A stretch of DNA of 64,000 nt from Amblyornis subalaris (taxonomy: Eukaryota > Chordata > Aves > Passeriformes > Ptilonorhynchidae): contig JACAXG010000025.1 in NCBI GenBank assembly GCA_018881555.1, forward strand, positions 1,763,446 to 1,827,445. The letters are read 5' to 3'. Position 1 is the first letter of the stretch. Every line of letters begins with the position of its first letter. The notes beneath the pieces are model-generated. The model worked only from the letters and a program-made list of their open reading frames with translations, was not told where the DNA came from and searched no databases. Of the stretch, positions 39,301 through 51,775 are shown in pieces. The position numbers and the translations under genes are program-made.

Positions 39301-39870
39301 TCTGTGGCTATGGGGCCTCTTGTTGAGTGGGAAGTCATGAAAATTTTTCTTTGCTCTCTGATGATTTTGTCAAGCAGGATCTGTTCTGCCAAAAGTGAAA
39401 TGGCCCCTGCTCAAGCTTTCCCACAAATCAAAAAGCATATGGAGTTTTTTTACATATTTTTGTTGTAGAGTAGTTATTTTCCTTCTGAATTATGCCTTTT
39501 TTTCCTCTTTGGTGATTATGTGTTTCGGCTCACGTCTTTCTGTACAGTGATCTCAGTTTATTCCGATTCAACTACCATCTGCAACATGTTTAGCATTTAC
39601 ATGCGTCTTTTTCCATCCTGGTAGTTGGAACACATGATCATAGAGAGGCAACTACCGGCTTTGGGCGTCTGCCCAGAGAAACTTAACTGGCAGAGTCATC
39701 ACATAGTGTAGATAAAGAGAGCTGAGTGCCCGGAGTGGCTGTGACTTCATAGCTTGCAGTGTGAGCTGATCCAGCCTCAAATGGCACACAGGGAAACGCC
39801 AGTGTGAATAGCTGCTTACTGTTACTTCCAAAACACGCTTAGGTCCCATTAACACTCCCTAAACTCTTAC
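36340..39870. other. Unique AT-rich non-coding DNA
   Basis: No exon or RNA gene was recognised. An unusual GC-rich inverted repeat with a TATA-like word lies at 37058-37090 and is listed separately. The frames at 37420-37743 overlap on opposite strands and match nothing. Confidence 0.55.
37058..37090 (+). promoter_or_regulatory. GC inverted repeat followed by a TATA-like word
   Basis: CGGGGG at 37058-37063 and CCCCCG at 37074-37079 are inverted around ten bases. TATAAAG follows at 37084-37090. The arrangement imitates a small core promoter with an upstream GC-box pair. No exon-like sequence follows in the next few hundred bases, so promoter activity is speculative. Confidence 0.15.
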
Positions 39871-39879
39871 TTGTTAAAA

Positions 39880-40150
39880 CAAAGTCGATTTTATCAGGGA
39901 AAGGATCACAAAGCCTCTCAAACCACAACTTTTTATGTGCCCCTTTAATATCGAGTTTACTAGAGCCATTTTATCAACTGAAACTTTAAAAATAGATTTG
40001 TCAGCTGTTTATGCCAACATTGGCTCTAAAATTAATTTTCGTAGTTGAATCACACATCTCAAAAGAAATCAGAAATTATGGAACCAGCACTACAAAAACA
40101 GTGGGCTTTGCAAGTCTGATTTGACAATATATTATATAAATTCATTCTCT
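39880..40150. promoter_or_regulatory. Candidate enhancer with E-box and homeodomain motifs
   Basis: CAGCTG at 40002-40007 and the palindrome AATTAATT at 40030-40037 lie in a repeat-free patch just upstream of the LTR insertion. The call rests on motif content only. Confidence 0.2.
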
Positions 40151-40212
40151 TCACATTCAAAGCCCTCAGTGGCGTTTGAGTTCCACCAGCATAAATTAGC
40201 ATTGCTCTGCTT

Positions 40213-40216
40213 GTTT
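40213..40216. repeat. Left target-site duplication of the solo LTR (GTTT)
   Basis: GTTT abuts the TG end of the LTR and is repeated exactly at 40675-40678, next to the CA end. A 5-bp reading (GTTTT) is also possible, because the T at 40217 can belong to either the duplication or the LTR. Confidence 0.7.
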
Positions 40217-40279
40217 TGATGCCTGAAATAGGAGTACCTGAAACAGAAACTGAGCAAAATAGATGAATAAAGGTAGGAA

Positions 40280-40285
40280 TTTATT
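40280..40285 (-). promoter_or_regulatory. LTR polyadenylation signal AATAAA
   Basis: AATAAA reads on the minus strand, downstream of the TATA-like word and about 60 bases before the LTR end. This is the expected place at the end of R, and it sets the orientation of the element. Confidence 0.6.
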
Positions 40286-40333
40286 GAAGGCCTTCAACTG
40301 GTACACCTTTGGGCAGTAGAGAGCCTGGCTGAG

Positions 40334-40347
40334 GCTGAAGCTTCAGC
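40334..40347. repeat. 14-bp palindrome inside the LTR
   Basis: GCTGAAGCTTCAGC is its own reverse complement and lies between the TATA-like word and the polyadenylation signal. In LTR RNA it could form a hairpin in R. Confidence 0.8.
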
Positions 40348-40400
40348 TAAGCTGGACCCAAGATGGACCCAAAATGGGCGACTGGTCACGAGTTCTCCAT

Positions 40401-40409
40401 ATTTTTATA
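40401..40409 (-). promoter_or_regulatory. LTR TATA-like box
   Basis: TATAAAAAT on the minus strand lies about 120 bases upstream of the AATAAA signal. This matches U3 promoter placement in an LTR. Present activity is unknown. Confidence 0.5.
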
Positions 40410-40674
40410 AGGTTGGTCTATTAGCATAATGGGGCCAGATCTTCCCATTAGAGCTTTAGGTAATGAAGTAATATTCCCCCATTCACCCCCCTTCCAATTC
40501 ACTTTTTTTATACTTAGGCCTATGATGGTGACCTTGGTTCCCAGGCCTAGGAGGGATTGTTTTGTCTAACCGGAATGTGAAGAGAGCTTACTTAGCACAT
40601 AAGATGGAGTTCAGAATTACACACCAGCACAGTGCAGGATTAGAAAAATCCAAAAGACAATACCTAAGGCATCA

Positions 40675-40678
40675 GTTT
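40675..40678. repeat. Right target-site duplication of the solo LTR (GTTT)
   Basis: Exact copy of the four bases at 40213-40216; see the LTR entry. Confidence 0.7.
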
Positions 40679-40679
40679 T

Positions 40680-42690
40680 ACCAGAGCTACATTAGCTTAT
40701 TCCCGTTGGACCTCACAACTGAGAAGCTTTAGATAATGAACTAAAATAAGTGACTTACCTTCTTCAAGAGTTTAGTTGTAAACCGATGGACACCTTTCAT
40801 TCCTGCTTCAGATTTGTTATTGTCAGTTATTGTCGAAATTCACAAAATAGCAGCTTAGTTGGATAAAATGTTCGTCACATCCCTAGTTGTTAGCTGCATT
40901 TTAAAGAGATGATTGATGCACAGCCTACAGTATTCCTGCCTTAGTCTAGGTATTTACTTTACTTCCTAGATCATGAAAATTCTTCACTAAGAAAGGAAAG
41001 ATGTTGTATTTATTTTATGACTTGCAGCTTTAATACAGAGGGAGACTCATTAACAGAAATTAATTCATCAGCTGTAGAAAGTTTTCTTGTAACTTCAGTC
41101 AGATTAGAAAAGAGTCTAACATCAAAGTAGCCCTAGGAATATGTATTTTTCCAAGAGTTCTGTAACCATTTAGAAATGGTTGTAGAAGGATCTCTCATAC
41201 AAACTCCAGTCCATTATTCAAATTGGTGGTGGTTTCTGCTATTGTTGAATATTTTGAACATACACACAAATGTTGCACTCCATTCAGTTTATTTTAAATT
41301 TTTTAATATGAAAGACTTCCTTAAATCTGACTTTTGTTTCCAGTTAGTAAAATTAGATGTTTATTGGCTTGAATTAATTAATGACTACTTCATTTTCTGA
41401 ATTAAGTGGACTTAAATAAGCAATCCAGACTTCTCAGGTATTAGATCTAAAAGTCACCATCACTGGAGATTTTGCAAAATCATGTAAGGAAAGTATTGAG
41501 CTTATGGGATGAAAGTAGTTTAAATTTTAATAGAAAGTAGAGAGGTTTCAGTTTTGGATGGGTTAAATAATATATCTTAGAAAGCTATCAATGGTGGCAC
41601 AGTACTACACTCTTGTATTCCTACATACAGCAAGTAAAAACCTCAGATGTTGAGTGTCATACTTCTCAATGGTTTTGTCCTTAACAAAGGTTATAGGATA
41701 TGTAACTTTCCTAGGTGCTAATCCTAAGAACACAAAGCAAGCATCCATTCCTCTCCTTGGTTTTGTGACGAGTTGTCAAAATCATGTATTTGAAGTTCAT
41801 AAATGGAGAGGGCATACAAAAATGTACACATGCTTTGAAAACCTGGCCAAAGCTATTTTATTTTTGTCTCTTTGCCAAAGAATGCTAACTATTTTCAAAG
41901 GCTATTTGCAAGTTAGAGGAAGTTCCCACCAGATTAGAACTTTTCTTACCTAGCCCAAACTATTCCACTGCACAGAATCTTTTTAATCTGCACAGACAGT
42001 TCTTGCATCTATAAAAAGGGTTATTTTTTTGATAAGGAAGCCAATTGCATTGAACCTGCATAGCAACATGTTTTTGTCAAAGGCTGTTGTTACAGTCCCT
42101 GTGGTTGGTAATGTAAACAAAGTGCTGTAGGTCTGGTTTGATGAAAGATTGGTCGAATAACTATCCTTCTGCTGAATAGCACGAAATGCTTTGGAGAGCA
42201 GTTGTAAAGATTCTGGTATCATTTTACTGTGACCCGAGAAATGAAACTGGCTAAATAAACAACAAGTAAATTTGACCTACCTTTAGTTGTAGGCAAAATG
42301 TTACATAGTGTCACTTTATTAATCTGACTATAACTTTAATTCTTTGTTCTCTGCTATTTTTTTCCAGTATGGTAAAGAAAGAAAATGTCTGTGATTCATA
42401 AAACAAGTTGGAAAAATAAACTGGAGACATGTTTTTGTAACTTCATGAGCACTTGAAACTCTACTAATTAGAAGAAGATACATCCTCCTCCCCATAGGAC
42501 AGTTTATACTAATGATGTTAAACGTACCTTGACTGTGTGAAATATGAGCAAAAAGAGTAACTCTAAAGATGAATAGAATTTCTTAAATAAATTGCATACT
42601 GTGGCCACCAAAAGAGGAATTACTTCTACTTATATCTGATAAATAAAATTTTAGTTATGGTTGAATGTACAAGGAGAATAAACACAAGCT
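40680..42690. other. Unique non-coding DNA
   Basis: No gene was recognised. The frame at 41654-41953 (99 codons) resembles no known protein and has no splice context. Confidence 0.55.
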
Positions 42691-42691
42691 A

Positions 42692-42765
42692 TGTCTGTCT
42701 GTCCATCTATCCATCTATCCATCTATCCATCTATCCATCTATCTGTCTGTCTGTCTGTCTATCTA
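42692..42765. repeat. Compound tetranucleotide microsatellite
   Basis: TGTC units are followed by about five copies of the 8-base unit CCATCTAT, then TGTC units again, then TATC. The central alternation of CCAT and CTAT indicates point change followed by expansion of the 8-base unit. It is the best candidate in the window for a length-polymorphic marker. Confidence 0.95.
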
Positions 42766-42769
42766 AATA

Positions 42770-45700
42770 CTGTATTGGGAAAGTGTGAATCACATTTTTT
42801 TTACCAAAGTTGGTAAAATGAAAAAACATAAATTCTTGGGAAATCCATGGAGACCAAGAGCACAATGTACTCAGAGGCAGAAGTTGTCTTCTGAAGTGTC
42901 TTGATTTGAACACCTTGAAGCCAAAGCATTCACATTTACTATCCATGCGATCGGAGCCCTTCTCTTGTTTCATCCTTTGGTTAGATATTGGCAAATGAAA
43001 CAATATATCAAAACTTTATGATGATAAGAAGTGTATATAAGTGTTCAAAGGGACTTTTTGCCAGAGCCATCATTAAACAAAATCTGACTGCTGCAAAATT
43101 GTTACGTCACAAGACTTTCTGAAAATTAAAAATTCTAAAATGGTTGGTATGAAAATTCTATTCTATTATTTCTCTTACCAATCTCATTAACAAACACCAT
43201 CTCACAGCTCAAAAGATGCACTGAATCAATCACTTTCTTTTTTCATCTTCTTGCTTTTATGTAATAGTTCAATTGCCGTCATTTGATGTAAATGGCAAAG
43301 GGCTTTCCTTACTTTTTAAAGTTTTTTGAATAATAATTTTATTCCGTTGGGATTCTGAGTTCAGCGTTAATCTTAACTGAGGGAAAATACCGAATTCTAA
43401 ACCAATACAAATTCAGGCTTGCAAATTGATGATTAAGCAGTGGAAATATATTTCTAGTACATACTAGAGCTCCAGAAAAATTTCTGTTTCAGGAAAGTAC
43501 GCTTTTTTGAGAAAGCTGCTAACACANTAATTTTTGCTATTACACATTGCGTAATTAACATGCATTATATATATATTTATACTAAAATGTCATAACTTTT
43601 TAATTAAAATTGAACGGAGACGCTTACAACCTAGGACCATTATTTTGTTAATTTCTCAAGCTGTGCAAAATTCAAACAGTAGAAGACTTTCAATATAATA
43701 AATCAAGTCTAAAATATATTTTATATTATCTTGCAAACAGGTACATTGACATGGTTCAAATTTTTAATGTTTTTTAGGCAAAATTCTGATTCAATACTAT
43801 TTGTGTCTGTGTAGTTACACTGCTGTAAATTGTGGCACAAGGTCTTCAGACTGTGCTGTCTCTACCGGGCTTAGAACAAAACAGCTCAGATAGAACAATC
43901 CCTGCTTTCTGCTCTCCTCTGGAAGTGTCCTGTGGGTCTTTAATATCTCTTTATATCTCTGGCAATCCAAAGAGGCCCTGCTCTCTGACACCAGTCTAAT
44001 AGGCTCATTCTCCATCACAAATCAAGATGTGTAACGGAGCCTTTTCAATCTGAAAGAAAAAGATGACTCTTGCAATGGCAACACTCTAAAAAGATTGTGT
44101 CAGCACAGTTGCCTATGTTTGTCTGGGCAGTTATTCAACTGTGAATCACCTGCATACAGGAGTACCTGTATATCTCTCTGTACATATCTGTAAGGAAATT
44201 ATTCTGTTACTGACATTTACATTAGTGGAATCTTTGTATTTTTCATATCCTACCTTATTTTACCTAATTCTGTGGTAAAGCTAAATTGAAATAAAGCACT
44301 TGTCGTGTTGCCAGCACGACTCAACTGTGTAGCTCATCTTTGTGGAAGTCGCAAGCAATTGTTACACAAGATCTGATTCCTGCACTTGCAATTCTCACCT
44401 TGCAGTGAGATAATGTTCCCAGACTGTCAGTATTCGCATATAACCACCCCAAGGCCATTTCCCCCACTATTACAACATAGAATGGAGATTACTTACTGCA
44501 AGCTGCTCTGTCTCAGAAGTCATCATTCTTTCTCTACACTAAAGAAAGCATTTGTTTAAAAGCTGCTTTCCCTACTCAAAACATCTTCCACTGAATTGGA
44601 GAATAACAAGGACAGAAAATCACTTACTTGAAGAAAAACAAATGGTGAAAATGGCCATCTAGAACACAAGAAATGACAAGTGTTGTCTTATTTTCTTGTA
44701 ATGCTAACTTACTCTTTAGTATTTACTAGAACTGTTGCCTGAAAATGTGACTGGGAATCTTACGTGGCCATTTGCAAAATGGGCTATACCCACCTTTGTC
44801 TGATTCTAGGAATTATGGAGTTTATTCCTTAATAAACTGTATATCATGCAAATATAGAGCTATCGTTGGTAGGAGTGGGATTGAAGGATGCTTTTTCAAA
44901 AAAAGCACTCTACTGTAGTAGGAATTCTTTTTAGACTCATAAAGTTCATTTTCTGAAAAGGATCAGAAAGGAGAATGACTCTAGAGATTTATGACTCTTC
45001 ATAATTAAACATGATTTGCCGATGCAACATCACATAGAATAGCTGCAGCATAAATCCAATTCCAACTCTAAATGTGTTTGCTCTCTCAAAGTTAATACAT
45101 TTTGTTCAGAAGCTCAGGAGGTTATATTCTTACATCTTCCTCAAGAGGCAAACACTAAGACTGGGTCAAACTCCAGTAGTTTAACTGAATAAGACACTTG
45201 GCTTTTTTGTGTCTATCCCTCAGTAAGGAGAGAGAGATTTAGCTGAATAGCATTGTGTGTTCCTATCTCCTATCAGAACTTGAACCCCTGTAAATAGTAA
45301 ATTCCGTGTCTAAGGAGTAGTTGGAACCACACTCAAGAGGCAAGAAAACTGGACTATAATAAGCAACATACAGACTGTATTGAGAGAGCCATTCTTAAAT
45401 TATGAAAGCTCCAATAAATACCAGAACTCTCCCAGCTACTTGGAAGCTCACTATTAACTCTAGGTTAAAGAATTCCATCTTCTTCAACAATCATTAGGCA
45501 TATCAACGACAACCATATCAACCCCATCCTATCGTCTTGTTGGATTAATTCTTGGAATTCCCCCAAGCAGCAGGAGAAACCTGGCATAGTGATGCTTCTA
45601 AACTTTTCCATTTGCAATGACTTTTCTTACAGTATCCTCTGAAAGGTACATTTCCAAATTCAAAGATATACATTCTGTACTCTTACTGTTCTTATGACAG

Positions 45701-46990
45701 TTATCATAAGCAGAAAGCGTGAGGAATAATTGTCTTCTATTTACCCAAAGCTGATATGCAGCAGTCATTGCCAATTGATGAGCAATTGTTAATGTGACAT
45801 TAACTTGTGTTTTAAAAATGTTCACTTCTGGATTCTTACACCAGGATCCTATCTTATTTGTAGTTGATCTCTGCTTGCCAGCTAGATAATGAATATCTTG
45901 AGCTGGGATTTTATCTAATTTCTTTTACTCAAAATAATTTAAAAAAAAATTTAGAAAATAGTATGTTAGGCTTCCCATTATAAACTAGAGTTGCTGAAGC
46001 ATGAAGGGATTTTATTTGTAAAGTTCAATCATATACTTTTATCAAATACAAACTATAATAATGGAATGTTCCCATAAATGTCAGCACTTTATCATCTTTA
46101 GCACCCAAAATCCTCGAAAGAAAAAATAAAATGAAGAACACAAAGACAAATGTTGAGTTTAGCCAGATGTGAATTTGCAGTTAGTATTTTATGGACCAAA
46201 TACTGTTTGAACGGAACAGTAGAGAAAACACTTTAAGATATTTTTATTTAAACTAAATAAAATATTTATGCAGGCAAACCTCTGTGGAATACAAAGGTAA
46301 GCATTCATCAAGTCCTGCTGCCTGTTTACCTCAGCTCAGTATTATGGTAAGTAAATCTGGGTGAGTCATAGAGCAGGAGCTTTATACATGTTTAGTTACG
46401 TGGGTGGATCCTCAAACTGATGTTGACTTGCCACAGCCAGCTGTCTGTGTAACCTGTGGAGTAATCACTGATAAACTCAAAAACACAATATCCCTTACAT
46501 GCCTTCCTGGGCAGAACCTGAATATCATCACTGCAGTATAGAGGTCCCCTTCTTAAAGAGATAGAAAGTTTTCTAGAAATAATCTCGTAGTACTGAAGGA
46601 CTTCAGTTCAAGGTAAAGAAAACTGATTACGGATATGTTTTTACCTGCAGGTAAAGGTCAGGTGTCCAACCTGCCTCTTCTAGCCCACTCCCCTCTCAGA
46701 CTTTTGACAAGCACTTATCTGTACTTGATATTTTTAAAAACATGATTTTGTGACAGTTCAAATGCAAGTTGAGATATTAGCGAGTCAAAACTCTGTTCAG
46801 ATACTGTTTGCACTGTAGGAGAATATCAACTGCTTTAGCCTGGGTGAGCCTTAAAACTAGCTGAAAAGAAACTCCATGTCAATGACCTGTATTTTTTTAG
46901 ACTTGAGTCAGACTGGGTCGGGCGAAACTGGCATCTATTAAGTTACAGAGATTTTCCTCATAGTATTTACTAATGTATTACTAAATGTAT
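42770..46990. other. Unique AT-rich non-coding DNA
   Basis: Nothing coding was recognised. It contains an (AT)6 run at 43565-43576 and an ambiguous base at 43527. Balanced, repeat-free patches near 43.25-43.42 and 44.0-44.4 kb might be constrained elements, but no strong motif cluster supports naming them. Confidence 0.5.
43565..43576. repeat. (AT)6 run
   Basis: Short perfect AT dinucleotide repeat. Confidence 0.85.
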
Positions 46991-46999
46991 TCTCAGATC

Positions 47000-47240
47000 C
47001 TTCCCGTTTGTTTGTTTTCTTCTATTGTTTTCCTTCAGTTCTTCTTTCTCTGTGTTATCTCCACCATTAAAAATAAATTTCCTGTATTTTCTCTTACCTG
47101 CTACTAATGCAAATCTCTTTTCCTCTTACCCATCCTGTATTTTCTTTCCGATTTTCCTTGTTTTTAGATTTCAAAGTTCTTTCTTCTTTTGCTTATTATT
47201 TCAAGTCTTTTCCTTTTCCAAAGTCCTTTTCTACTTTCTC
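47000..47240. repeat. Pyrimidine-rich low-complexity tract
   Basis: C and T dominate, in irregular TTCTTTC, TTTCC and TTTTCT words. The open frame across it (47025-47348) reads as Phe, Ser and Leu runs solely because of this composition, so it is not called as a gene. Confidence 0.75.
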
Positions 47241-50200
47241 CATATCTCTGCTATGAACTCCTCCTGCAATTCAAAAAGGATAATGAGATTAGTGCAATTA
47301 TTGAGCTGTCTCTTCTTCCTATCCTTGCCCACTTTACCCTTTGTTTAGTGTGAGCGGGTGGCACTTACTCAATAAATCATAGGAGAGGAGAAACTGCAGA
47401 ATGGCTGTCAGGGTGCACACAGAAAACTGTTGTCAGTTCTTGGCAGTGTGCTGAATATATATGCAGTAAACAGTAACCAACACAAAGGCACATGTTTCAA
47501 AAAACCCCTCACCCCAAAATCCCAAAGGTAAGTAAAGCAGTGTTCTTGGGCTCTGGTCCTGTTGTTAAGTGTCACAACTTCACTTTCAGTAAAGAATCCC
47601 AGGTTAATGCCAGCTACAGGTCCGTCCTGAGGTTTGTTGTACTGAGATTTTGCCAGTTGCTCCTTTCTTCATGCACAGGGTATAGTGAGCACAGCTCCCT
47701 TCACAAGGCTCAGCAGTTGCTCCAGGGATGGGTTCTGACTGTGTAGGAGGTCCAGCCAAAAGAAAGTGCTTCTCAGAAGGGCAATAAGCCTGCACGGAGC
47801 ACTGTACTTTTCTGCTTCCAGGTAGCTAACTCACTAGTTCCCATTTAGAGAGAGCTTAGGTTTTTTGGCTTGACAGCACAGAGCTCTGTATAAACCAGGG
47901 AAGCAAAGGTACATTTTAACTTTCTCCACTGACACCTGCTTCATGCCCTGTATTTCCATGGAAATATAGGTGCTTTAGACAGGAGGCAGTCAGGGGACAA
48001 TCACAGCTGCTCACATCCAGGGGCTCTGAGCACTGAGGGAGGGCTGCAAGTTCTTCAGTGTTCACAGTACTGACGTGAGTCCTCAGAGTAAACAGCCTCC
48101 TTGTGTTGCTCAGACACTGATTTCCAAAGGGTACTATTCCTGCCTTTAAAGGTACGAAGAGCCATCGGCTGTTATGAATAAGCATTGTCAAGATTTCTGA
48201 CCCACTCAAATAGCAGATGTTGGGTATTTTTGATTATTACTTGCTTTGGCAGAAAGTTTCTTTTAACAACAAATCCATGCAAAGACCCAAACCTCATAAC
48301 AGTGACTCCAATGGTGCTCCTAAACCAAGCTGTATGTGCATATTCTTTCTAACACAAACTTTCACTCAAGGCTCTCTTTACTGTACGGCACAAGTAATTT
48401 TGACATTTTTTTGACAACTGAACTTTGCATGTTATTTAAATCAGGGAAAGAAAAATGTATTTCCCTGTGTCCTTGTTTTTTGCAGAGGCAACAAAAATTA
48501 TTGTGAAAAGAACTGCTTTTTGCAGGTAAAAACCGTCCTTGAGGTGTTTTAATTACAAAAAAATTTAAAATGGTGGTTGGAGACCCAGGAGGACCTATGT
48601 GTAGCATCTGGTTTCCTCAGCAAAACAGGTCAAAAGGAACCAGTCACCTCCATACTGCTCTGCCTGTTCAGGCTTCTCGGGGATAGATACTTCTTGTACG
48701 TCTCTGCCCTCATATTGGAAGATACACCTCCTTAAAAATCTCCTCTCCAGCCATAACTATGACTCTCACAGCAACTCTTGTGGTAGGTAAATTGTGGATA
48801 GTGCTGCGGGGAAGTTTGTGGAGGTGAAAGACAGTGGCTGTACAACATGGTCTCCTATTTTTTACCATATTGGCATATGTACTACCCTGACAACACACAC
48901 TCTGGAAAGATATAAAGAAGTGTAGAAATGACAGCAATGAGTAAGCCATTGCTAATCATACTGAACCCGATGTAATCAGAGATGTCAGTGTAAGAGTTTG
49001 CTCTTGTCATCTACCAGTGACTGCACTCAATGTTTTCTTTCTGTGTACATGGATCCTATGAGAAGGATGTTCCAGTAACAGTAACTGAATAACAGAGTTG
49101 GTATTCAGCATGTGTCAGATTAAGAGGAAATTTGTTTTTAACCTTTCATGAGTTTATAGCAATGAACATCATGCATCAACCTCATGTAAACTGGTGTCAT
49201 TTTATCTGTTTTATTACATTTATATACTGCAGGTATAGTTTGTCAATTTAGTATAGGCAGAATTATTTCATTTCACATAAGATAATAATGATTTCTGTAT
49301 TAGCTACTGTATGTTATTAGTGTGAGATGTCTTTTTAAGGATCAAGGCCAAATCCACAATTATTACTTCTTTTTATCAACATTGAGCTTTCACAGGCAAT
49401 TACAGCTTATGCATATTTTATAACAAGTATTTTGAGCATGTGCTGATTATGTAGTACTTGCTCAATGCCTTGTAATATCCAAGAATGCTTATGACAGTAT
49501 TCAGTATTGTGGGATCTTATAGTATGAAAGAACTCTTTTCTCTTTAAGACTTCCATAAACCAGCATTTTGCCTGGGTCTGCTATATCTTGTTTGTTTCAA
49601 TTATTAGACATGAAAAAACAGGCAAAATATTCTTTCTTACATTTCTTATCTCTATGAAGGCATTGTGTTACTATGTGGTAACAGAACTGCACAGAAGAAC
49701 AGCCATGTGGAAAGGTACCCGAAATCCCTCCAGTATTCCAAAAATCTAGTCTGCCTCTGTTAATAACTGATTCCAGGTATTTCAGTGAAGCAAGTAGGAA
49801 GTCATAGAAAAAGAAAGTCTTCATCTTGATTTTCAACAGCTAACTAGCACACAGCTTTTGCTTTGTGATATATTTGTATGTCTTAAAACAGTATGGCCCC
49901 ATTGAATTTATCCCATCTAATCCTTGTTTTTTATATTTATATAACCCCCTGGTTTTTTTCACCAGTGCTCAGAATGCCCCCCACAAACTGTGAGAATAGA
50001 AGTCTCTCTGCAAGGTGTGCCATGTGAGACACAGCATCTGAGGTAGCTGAGGATCATGTGGTAACAGCTTCCCTGCCATCTTTCAATCCTGAGCCATCTC
50101 TTAGAAAGAAAAATTAGGCTTGGGTTGAATTATTCTAGTCTCCATCTTTGCCTCAGTCAAAGATTTTTTGATGTCGGGGAATGTACATCTGCCCCTTTAA

Positions 50201-51733
50201 GACTTCTTTCTATCTTCTTTGTGCTGTCTCAGCAATGTTCAACAGAAAGAACCGGAGCCAAGAACTTGGATCAAGATGTGTAATTCGTGTTTTGAATTCT
50301 GCTACGCTTTTGGCTTTAATAGTAACTCATGGCTGAGGGTTCCACAGCTTAATTATAGAATTCACTGTCAGTCATCATGAAGATCAGTAACTTAATGAGA
50401 TTCTAGCCAAGCCCAGGAAGCATTTAAAAACTGTCAGTGATTTTTGGGAGGTTTTATTTAAGAAGCAATAGTTTTTCAAGGAAAGCTTTTTAGAGCTTTC
50501 ATTTATCTTTCTCCAAGTTCAGTTTAATGTTCTACTTTCTTCTTATGAATCTTCAGCTTAATATCAATATAATGAAATGGGGAAACTCTGAGTACAAATG
50601 AAGATATTTTTATCATTACCTGCGTACAAAGTGGTGTTTTGCGTGCTCTTTCCTGCTACTTTCAAAGGGGCAGGGGCAAAACCCTGATCCCTCAAAGTGT
50701 AACAGCAAAGCTTTCAGAGACTTTGATGGAATTTTCCCCGAACTTAATTTATGTGACAGAGCTGTACATAAGTGACAAAAATCTTAGAGACGGATAAAGG
50801 AAGCCATTCACCCAAACACCTATGTGTGCACATAAATGTCGTAAAACTTCATTTTTTGGCATATGGTTTTCAAATTCAGTTACTCCACAGAAGTTTATGG
50901 CAATATATTTGTGCTCATCATGTGTTCTGTGGGAGTTTTCCTACGCAGTATTTTAGAACTTTTGATGTTCACAGTCTCCCATGAAAATGCTTCTTTTAAG
51001 ACTAAAGTTTACTCCCCTATCAGGGAAAGCAAGAACTCTAGCAGACAAAATCTCCTGAATTCCTTTTTAACTCCAGAGAAATTGCCAAATACATGGGCAA
51101 CAGCTTCAAAATTTAAACAGAAAATTTGCCTTGTCAGTTAAGTTGCAATCTCTTGTATAAATTTTAAAGACACATCTTGAAGGAAATCAGTAAAAAATAC
51201 CAAATTATAGTTTTGGTTTCACACTAGAACTTTGTACTTCTTTCACACTGCGCAACGGTGTTATGACTTTATATATGAGGGAGCTTCTGTGTTAAAAAAC
51301 TTCTTTTTGGCACGGATTCCAAAGGGCAGAATTTCTGTATCCCCATTTTGCCAGTGTTCTCCTGACACATGTGGTGGATTTCACAATGAGATTGTAAATT
51401 GTGGCTTTTTTTCTAACTTGTGTTTTGACATATGTGATACAATGGAATCAACTTCCCTGTGAAAACCAGCCATTGGAATGCTGATGTGTTTGTTGCTTGC
51501 AGGGTTGCGTGAATGTGTCCACAGCCATTCCACTTTATCATGGCAACACACAATTCTGGTATGGCACATATCACCAATATGCCTCAGAAATAACTTCTCC
51601 TCTGACATCCTCACCATGAAAAAGAATATATATATTTATTAATTCATTGTAAAAGGAGTAGATTTATAATCTGTCCAAATGAAAGCATAGCTTACAGTCT
51701 CTTGTGAATAACTGAATAACTTGGTTCAATGTC

Positions 51734-51775
51734 AGGTCACAGTGGAACATAGACTGTAACAGAAATATATAAAAG
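51734..51775 (+). promoter_or_regulatory. TATA-like box with upstream nuclear-receptor half-site
   Basis: AGGTCA at 51734-51739 precedes TATATAAAAG at 51766-51775, a near-ideal TATA word. No exon-like sequence follows, and TATA words are common by chance in AT-rich DNA. Confidence 0.12.

Larger units (their letters stand above)
40217..40674 (-). mobile_element. Solo LTR of an endogenous retrovirus, minus orientation
   Basis: The element is 458 bp. It begins with TGATGCCT and ends with AGGCATCA on the plus strand, an exact 8-bp terminal inverted repeat with the canonical TG...CA ends. It is flanked by a 4-bp (possibly 5-bp) target-site duplication. Read on the minus strand it has a TATA-like TATAAAAAT about 55-60% of the way through. 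AATAAA follows about 120 bases later, then roughly 60 bases of U5-like sequence, which is the normal U3-R-U5 order. No gag, pol or env sequence or second LTR is nearby, so it is a solo LTR left by recombination between the two LTRs of a provirus. A 4-bp duplication would fit class I (gammaretrovirus-like) integration and a 5-bp one would fit ERVL. I cannot name the family. It encodes no protein. Confidence 0.85.

Noticed and set aside
47025..47348. 107-codon frame rich in Phe, Ser and Leu resembling membrane segments
   Set aside because: The hydrophobic look comes directly from a pyrimidine-rich low-complexity tract.
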